NCBI GenBank assembly: GCA_029287275.1 | Contig: JARFRL010000436.1 | Location: 1 to 16,675 of the forward strand | DNA from: Pontiella desulfatans | Lineage (GTDB): Bacteria > Verrucomicrobiota > Kiritimatiellia > Kiritimatiellales > Pontiellaceae | Direction: 5' to 3' | Length of the DNA: 16,675 bases | Program-made: the position numbers and the translations under genes | The notes under the pieces: model-generated | Seen by the model: the letters and a program-made list of their open reading frames with translations, nothing else | Database searches by the model: none | Told to the model about the DNA's origin: nothing | In this document: positions 12,478 through 16,675 of the stretch, piece by piece | How the letters are laid out: each line of letters starts with the position of its first letter | Position numbering within the stretch: position 1 is the first letter of the stretch

Positions 12478-13931
12478 AGCTGAAAACGCTCATCGAAGCC
12501 ATCACGACGATCGACGTCAACGGGACCGACGACCGGGAAATCGAGGGCGTCGCCTACGACTCCCGCGCCGTTCGGCCCGGCTGGTTGTTCGTCGCGGTTT
12601 CCGGACATAAGACCGATGGATCCGAGTTCATCACGCAGGCGATCTCCCAAGGCGCGGTCGCGGTCGTGTCCGAGAACAAACTCGAGCTCGGCGCAGGCGC
12701 GACGCATCTTCAGGTGCCGCGCGCCCGCCGCGCGCTGGCCGAGATCGCCAACGCGTTTTACGGCGACCTGTCGCGGAAGATGACCGTCATCGGCGTCACG
12801 GGAACCAACGGAAAAACCACCACCGCCTACATGATCCGCGACATCCTGCGCGACGGCGGGTTCTTCCCCGGTTTGCTGGGCACGGTCGCGTACGAGATCG
12901 GCGACCGCGCGATTCCCGCCGCGCGCACCACGCCGGAAGCGCCGGACATCCACGCCATGTTCCAGCAGATGGAGGAAGCCGGATGCGATTCCGCCGTGAT
13001 GGAGGTTTCCTCGCACGCCATCGCGCTCAACCGCGTGCATGGCATCGATTTCAAAATGAGCGTTTTCACCAACCTGACGCGGGATCACCTCGACTATCAT
13101 CGCGACATGGACACCTATTTCAACGTCAAGGCCGAGTTGTTTCAAGCGCTCGAGAAGCGGAACGACCGCTCCGCCGTCATCAATATCGATGATCCGTGGG
13201 GGCGCAAGCTGGTCGAGGAGCGCGATTTGAAGGCCGACGTCGTGACCTACGGCTTCAACGAGCGGGCGACCGTGTTCGCCTCCAACGCGGCGATCGACGC
13301 CGACGGCACGTCCTTCGACGTCTCGACGCCGTGGGGCGACGCGGCCGTTCGGTTGCGTCTGCTCGGGCGCTTCAACATTCACAACGCGCTCGCCGCGATC
13401 GCGGTGGGCGGGCTCAACGGAATCGACCTGACGCGCGTCGTCGCCTCGCTCGCGAACATACAGGCGATTCCGGGTCGGCTCGAACTGGTGCGCGAACGGA
13501 AGAAAAAAAAGGTGTTCGTGGACTACGCGCACACGGACGACGCGCTGAAAAACGTGCTCACCACGCTGCGCGAGATTTGCAAGGGACGCCTGATCGTCGT
13601 GTTCGGTTGCGGCGGAAACCGCGACCGCGGCAAACGAATTAAAATGGGCGCGGTCGCCGACGCGCTGGCCGACCACGCCATCGTGACGTCCGACAATCCG
13701 CGCGACGAGGAGCCCGGCGCGATCGCCGCCGACATCATCGAGGGCTTCGAGAATCAAGATCGATTCGAGGTGGAGCTCGACCGCCGCGCCGCCATTGAAA
13801 AAGGAATACGCATGATGGCCCGCAAAGACGTGCTGCTCGTGGCCGGCAAGGGACACGAGACCTATCAGGAAATCAAAGGAACCATCGTTCCGTTCGACGA
13901 CCGCGAAATCGTCAGGGAGCTTGTTGACTGA
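12474..13931 (+). CDS. murE: UDP-MurNAc-tripeptide ligase MurE, meso-diaminopimelate-adding type
   Basis: 485 residues. Mur ligase domains in order: N-terminal UDP-binding domain (YDSRAVRPGWLFVA, 28-41), ATP-binding central domain with GTNGKTTT (110-117), TTPEAPDIH, MEVSSHAIALNRV, TNLTRDHLDYH (199-209), the carbamylated-Lys region FNVKAELF (K219), then LGRFNIHNALAAIA and the C-terminal VDYAHTDDALKN, FGCGGNRDRGKR. DNPRDE (407-412) carries the Arg that recognises meso-diaminopimelate; Lys-adding enzymes lack it. It adds the third residue of the stem peptide in the cytoplasm. The ATG is within the end of ftsI and the TGA shares one base with the murF ATG. Confidence 0.95.
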   Translation: MKLKTLIEAITTIDVNGTDDREIEGVAYDSRAVRPGWLFVAVSGHKTDGSEFITQAISQGAVAVVSENKLELGAGATHLQVPRARRALAEIANAFYGDLSRKMTVIGVTGTNGKTTTAYMIRDILRDGGFFPGLLGTVAYEIGDRAIPAARTTPEAPDIHAMFQQMEEAGCDSAVMEVSSHAIALNRVHGIDFKMSVFTNLTRDHLDYHRDMDTYFNVKAELFQALEKRNDRSAVINIDDPWGRKLVEERDLKADVVTYGFNERATVFASNAAIDADGTSFDVSTPWGDAAVRLRLLGRFNIHNALAAIAVGGLNGIDLTRVVASLANIQAIPGRLELVRERKKKKVFVDYAHTDDALKNVLTTLREICKGRLIVVFGCGGNRDRGKRIKMGAVADALADHAIVTSDNPRDEEPGAIAADIIEGFENQDRFEVELDRRAAIEKGIRMMARKDVLLVAGKGHETYQEIKGTIVPFDDREIVRELVD

Positions 13932-15259
13932 TGCCCGTATTCCGTCCAGGCGAGTTGTCGCAATGGGTTTCCCGACTTTGGAAAAACGGCATGCCCGACC
14001 AATTGGTCACGGGAATTTCGCACGACACCCGCACGCTGAAACCCGGCGATCTTTACGTCGCGATCCGCGGCGACCAGTTCGACGGCCACGCCTTCGTGCG
14101 CGCCGCGTTCGAAAAGGGCGCGGTCGGCGCGTTGGTGGACGAACGATTCGGGTGGTGCGAGCATCCGGTGCTGACCGTGCACGACACCGTCAAAGGCCTG
14201 TGGGATCTGGCGAGCGGGTATCGCAAGAAGTGGGTCGCGTCGCCCGTGGGAATCACCGGCAGCGTCGGCAAGACCACCGTGAAGGAAATGTGCGCGGACG
14301 TGCTCTCGATGGAGGGCGAAACCCACCGCACCGCGGGCAACTACAACAACCACATCGGCCTGCCGCTCACCATGCTCGCGACGCCGGAAACCGCGCGGTT
14401 CGGCGTTTTCGAGATTGGTATGAACCGCCCCGGCGAGATCGCCGCGCTGACCGATCTGTTGCGCCCGAAGGTCGGAATCATCACCGAAATATGCGAGGCC
14501 CACCGCGAGAATTTCTCGTCGTTTGAGGCGATCGCCCGCGAGAAGATGAAACTCGTGGAACGCGTTTCGCCCGCCGGCACCGTGATATTGGACCGCGATT
14601 CGGAGTGGTACGCGATGATGCGCGGCGGCACGCGCGCCTCGGTGGTCACGGTTTCGTTCGAAGGCGTCGCCGACTACGTCGGCCGCGCGGAGGGCGACCG
14701 CGTGCTGAACGTCAACGGCTTCGCTTTCCAAATGCCACAGCCCGGCGAACATATGATGCGCGACGCGCTGCGGGCCATCGCGCTGGGCATGGAGTTGAAG
14801 ATGGATTCCGCCGCCATCGCCGAAGGGCTCCTGAAGTTCAACGCGCCGCCGATGCGTTGGGAGGAGTCGGAAGTCGAAGGGGTCGCGTTCGTCAACGACG
14901 CCTACAACGCCAACCCGCTCTCCATGCGCGCCGGTCTGCGGACTTTCGCGAACACGCCGGGCGCGGGCAAGAAGTTCGCGGTGCTCGGCGGCATGCGCGA
15001 GTTGGGCGACGTGACCGAGGCGGAGCACGCCGCGCTGGGCGCTTTTATTGACGAGCTGGGCCTGGATGGGGTAATCACCGTCGGCGAATTGGGAAAACAG
15101 ATCGCGTGCTCCGGGCCCCAGGCGTTTTTCCACGCCGCGGACGCCGCCGAAGCCGCCCGTATTTTAAAAGACCACCTCGCCGCCGGCGACCGCGTGTTGT
15201 TGAAAGCCTCGCGCGGCGAGCGGCTCGAAGAGGTGCTAACGAGTTTCAAGGAGATTTAG
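13931..15259 (+). CDS. murF: UDP-MurNAc-tripeptide:D-Ala-D-Ala ligase MurF
   Basis: 442 residues, typical for MurF. N-terminal domain with SHDTRTLKPGDLYVAIRG (30-47), the P-loop GSVGKTT (110-116), GNYNNHIGLPLTML (136-149), EIGMNRPGEI, EICEAHRENFSS (family AHLExFGS, 186-197) and NDAYNANPLSM (322-332), then VLGGMRELG and a final KASRGERLEEV. It joins D-Ala-D-Ala to the UDP-MurNAc-tripeptide. Start overlaps the murE stop by one base. The end of the gene carries AAGGAG, which serves mraY. Confidence 0.95.
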   Translation: MPVFRPGELSQWVSRLWKNGMPDQLVTGISHDTRTLKPGDLYVAIRGDQFDGHAFVRAAFEKGAVGALVDERFGWCEHPVLTVHDTVKGLWDLASGYRKKWVASPVGITGSVGKTTVKEMCADVLSMEGETHRTAGNYNNHIGLPLTMLATPETARFGVFEIGMNRPGEIAALTDLLRPKVGIITEICEAHRENFSSFEAIAREKMKLVERVSPAGTVILDRDSEWYAMMRGGTRASVVTVSFEGVADYVGRAEGDRVLNVNGFAFQMPQPGEHMMRDALRAIALGMELKMDSAAIAEGLLKFNAPPMRWEESEVEGVAFVNDAYNANPLSMRAGLRTFANTPGAGKKFAVLGGMRELGDVTEAEHAALGAFIDELGLDGVITVGELGKQIACSGPQAFFHAADAAEAARILKDHLAAGDRVLLKASRGERLEEVLTSFKEI

Positions 15260-15263
15260 AAGG

Positions 15264-16403
15264 ATGCTTTATTATCTATCTTTGCTGGAAGGGTCTATTT
15301 CGGAGTTGCGCCTTTTTCAGTACATCACGTTTCGTTCCCTCGGCGCCGCGGCCACCGCGTTCGTATTGTCGCTTCTGCTCGCGCCGGCGCTGATCCGCCG
15401 CCTGAAAATCATCAACTTCGGCGATCTGGTCGAAGACGACCGCGTCGGGGCGTTGGATAAAAGCAAGAAGGTCGGTACGCCGACGATGGGCGGTTTGCTC
15501 ATCCTCTTCTCCGCGGGCGGCGCGACGTTGTTGTGGGCCGTGCCGACGAACACGTACGTGCTCATCAGCCTCGGCACCTTCTTTCTCATGGGCGCCATCG
15601 GCTTCGCCGACGACTACCTGAAAATAAAGCGGCGCAACGGTTTGAGCGTGAAAATGAAATTCGCCGCGCAGCTGATTTGGTCCGCCATCGTGTTCGGCGT
15701 GCTTTGGGCCGTGCCGGAAACCCGCGACCGGCTGACCGATTTCATGGTGCCGTTCCTGAAGACGCCGTTATTTCAAATGACGATGGTGGTCGCGTTCGTC
15801 TTCATGGTGCTGGTGCTGATCGGCGCGTCCAACGCGGTCAACCTGACCGACGGACTTGACGGCCTCGCGATCGGCTGCTCCAACTCCGTCGCGGGCGCGT
15901 ACCTCTTCCTGACCTACGTCGCGGGCCACTTCAACTTCGCGGAATACCTGCAGGTGCCGTTCGTCAAAGGCAGCGGCGAGCTGACCGTCTTCTGCGGCGC
16001 GCTGCTTGGCGCCGGCCTCGGCTTCCTTTGGTACAACTGCCACCCCGCCAAAATCTTCATGGGCGACACCGGCTCGCTCGCGCTCGGCGGCGCGATCGCC
16101 ATGCTCGCGATCCTCATCAAGCAAGAGCTGCTGCTCATCATCGTCGGCGGCGTTTTCGTCGTCGAGGCCGCCAGCGTCGTGATCCAAAGCTCCTGCTTCA
16201 AATACACCAAAAAGCGCTACGGCGAAGGGCGGCGCGTCTTCAAATGCGCGCCGTTGCACCATCACTTCGAGTTCGTCGAGAAGGAGCGCGCCATGGACGA
16301 GAACCGCCCGCCCGAGCTCGTCGAGACCGTCATCGTCACCCGCTTCTGGATCCTCTCCATCATCTTCGCCCTGATCGGCGTCGCCACCCTTAAGATCCGC
16401 TGA
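15264..16403 (+). CDS. mraY: Phospho-MurNAc-pentapeptide transferase MraY
   Basis: 379 residues, a polytopic membrane protein with about ten hydrophobic segments. Conserved motifs: GTPTMGG (71-77), FADDYLK (114-120, catalytic Asp pair), NLTDGLDG (193-200), MGDTGSLALGG (266-276) and PLHHHFE (330-336). It transfers phospho-MurNAc-pentapeptide to undecaprenyl phosphate, giving lipid I at the inner face of the membrane. It follows murF by four bases, with AAGGAG upstream inside murF. It is the last intact dcw gene in the window; murD, which usually follows, is not seen in the remaining 272 bases. Confidence 0.96.
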   Translation: MLYYLSLLEGSISELRLFQYITFRSLGAAATAFVLSLLLAPALIRRLKIINFGDLVEDDRVGALDKSKKVGTPTMGGLLILFSAGGATLLWAVPTNTYVLISLGTFFLMGAIGFADDYLKIKRRNGLSVKMKFAAQLIWSAIVFGVLWAVPETRDRLTDFMVPFLKTPLFQMTMVVAFVFMVLVLIGASNAVNLTDGLDGLAIGCSNSVAGAYLFLTYVAGHFNFAEYLQVPFVKGSGELTVFCGALLGAGLGFLWYNCHPAKIFMGDTGSLALGGAIAMLAILIKQELLLIIVGGVFVVEAASVVIQSSCFKYTKKRYGEGRRVFKCAPLHHHFEFVEKERAMDENRPPELVETVIVTRFWILSIIFALIGVATLKIR

Positions 16404-16507
16404 TTTAAAAGGCAACAATTGGCTGAAACTACATAGGAAAAAAACGAGGTTAAAAATTCCAGGCCTGGCGCCATTATTATCCGCTAACCCGAAGCGAGGA
16501 GTATTTA

Positions 16508-16606
16508 AATATCGGACTGACCCCTATTGCTGGATATGCTTAAAATATGATCTATTGTATTCAATCAATCATCGCTGCGACTAGGGTAAGGGGTCAGTCC
16601 GATATT
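16508..16606. repeat. REP-like inverted repeat with GGACTGACCCC core
   Basis: AATATCGGACTGACCCCT (16508-16525) and AGGGGTCAGTCCGATATT (16589-16606) are perfect 18-bp inverted repeats separated by 63 AT-rich bases. A near copy of the left arm's inner half is at 1097-1113. Such paired GACTGACCCC repeats are characteristic of sequences bound by Y1-type REP-associated transposases. The bases between mraY and the repeat (16404-16507) are AT-rich, contain the palindrome CCAGGCCTGG (16459-16468), and show no convincing terminator. Confidence 0.7.
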
Positions 16607-16654
16607 CTGATATGTTCTCTTGAACGTGGGGGTTTGCCGGTATAGATTTTGTTT

Positions 16655-16675
16655 ATGCCAAGGACTGTCTCTTAT
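16655..16675 (+). CDS. Possible start of a RAYT (Y1) transposase gene, cut by the window edge
   Basis: ATG at 16655 begins MPRTVSY and runs off the window. Many REP-associated tyrosine transposases (Y1_Tnp, IS200-like) start with MPRT or MPRK followed by a hydrophobic segment, and they lie just beside REP-type inverted repeats like the one at 16508-16606. No clear ribosome binding site is seen. Seven codons are too few for proof; the call rests on the start motif and the neighbouring repeat. Confidence 0.35.

Noticed and set aside
16459..16468. CCAGGCCTGG palindrome as an mraY terminator
   Set aside because: It has no realistic loop and no following T-run.

Overview
The window looks like a GC-rich bacterial chromosome, probably from the Planctomycetes-Verrucomicrobia-Lentisphaerae-Kiritimatiellota assemblage. 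That placement is an inference from three things: a secreted formylglycine-type sulfatase, a GltD-like/KorA/KorB operon, and a compact division and cell-wall (dcw) cluster with REP-like repeats scattered around it. No rRNA or tRNA is present, so it cannot be confirmed here.

Left part (1-1420): the C-terminal portion of an IS110-family transposase runs in from the left edge and stops at 713. About 700 bases without a gene follow. This stretch holds a well-folding candidate structured RNA (824-929), a minus-strand terminator (1016-1036) and a REP-like GACCCC motif (1091-1117).

Minus-strand block (1421-8005): transcription runs right to left. A promoter near 8046-8075 starts an operon of three genes: a GltD-like NAD(P)H/FAD/iron-sulfur oxidoreductase (6212-8005), a fused gamma-alpha subunit of a 2-oxoacid:ferredoxin oxidoreductase (4326-6173), and its ThDP-binding beta subunit (3171-4223). 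Together they look like one unit that oxidatively decarboxylates a 2-oxoacid and passes electrons through [4Fe-4S] centres to FAD and NAD(P). An imperfect hairpin sits between korA and korB. Further downstream on the same strand is a stand-alone secreted sulfatase (1421-2818) with lower GC content than its neighbours.

Plus-strand block (8376-16403): the dcw cluster in the order mraZ, orf66, rsmH, ftsL-like, orf44, ftsI, murE, murF, mraY. Most genes overlap by 1 or 4 bases or lie very close together. Upstream of mraZ, two tandem GTGG decamers lie between a -35 and a -10, as expected for MraZ autoregulation. MurE carries the DNPR motif of meso-diaminopimelate ligases, so the peptidoglycan is probably of the mDAP type. 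Two small genes, 66 and 44 codons long, are not recognised members of the cluster.

Right edge (16404-16675): GC content falls sharply. Where murD would normally follow mraY there is an 18-bp perfect inverted repeat with a GGACTGACCCC core. Beyond it, the first seven codons of a possible reading frame starting MPRT resemble a REP-associated Y1 transposase. The dcw cluster therefore appears to be interrupted, or to end, at a RAYT/REP locus.
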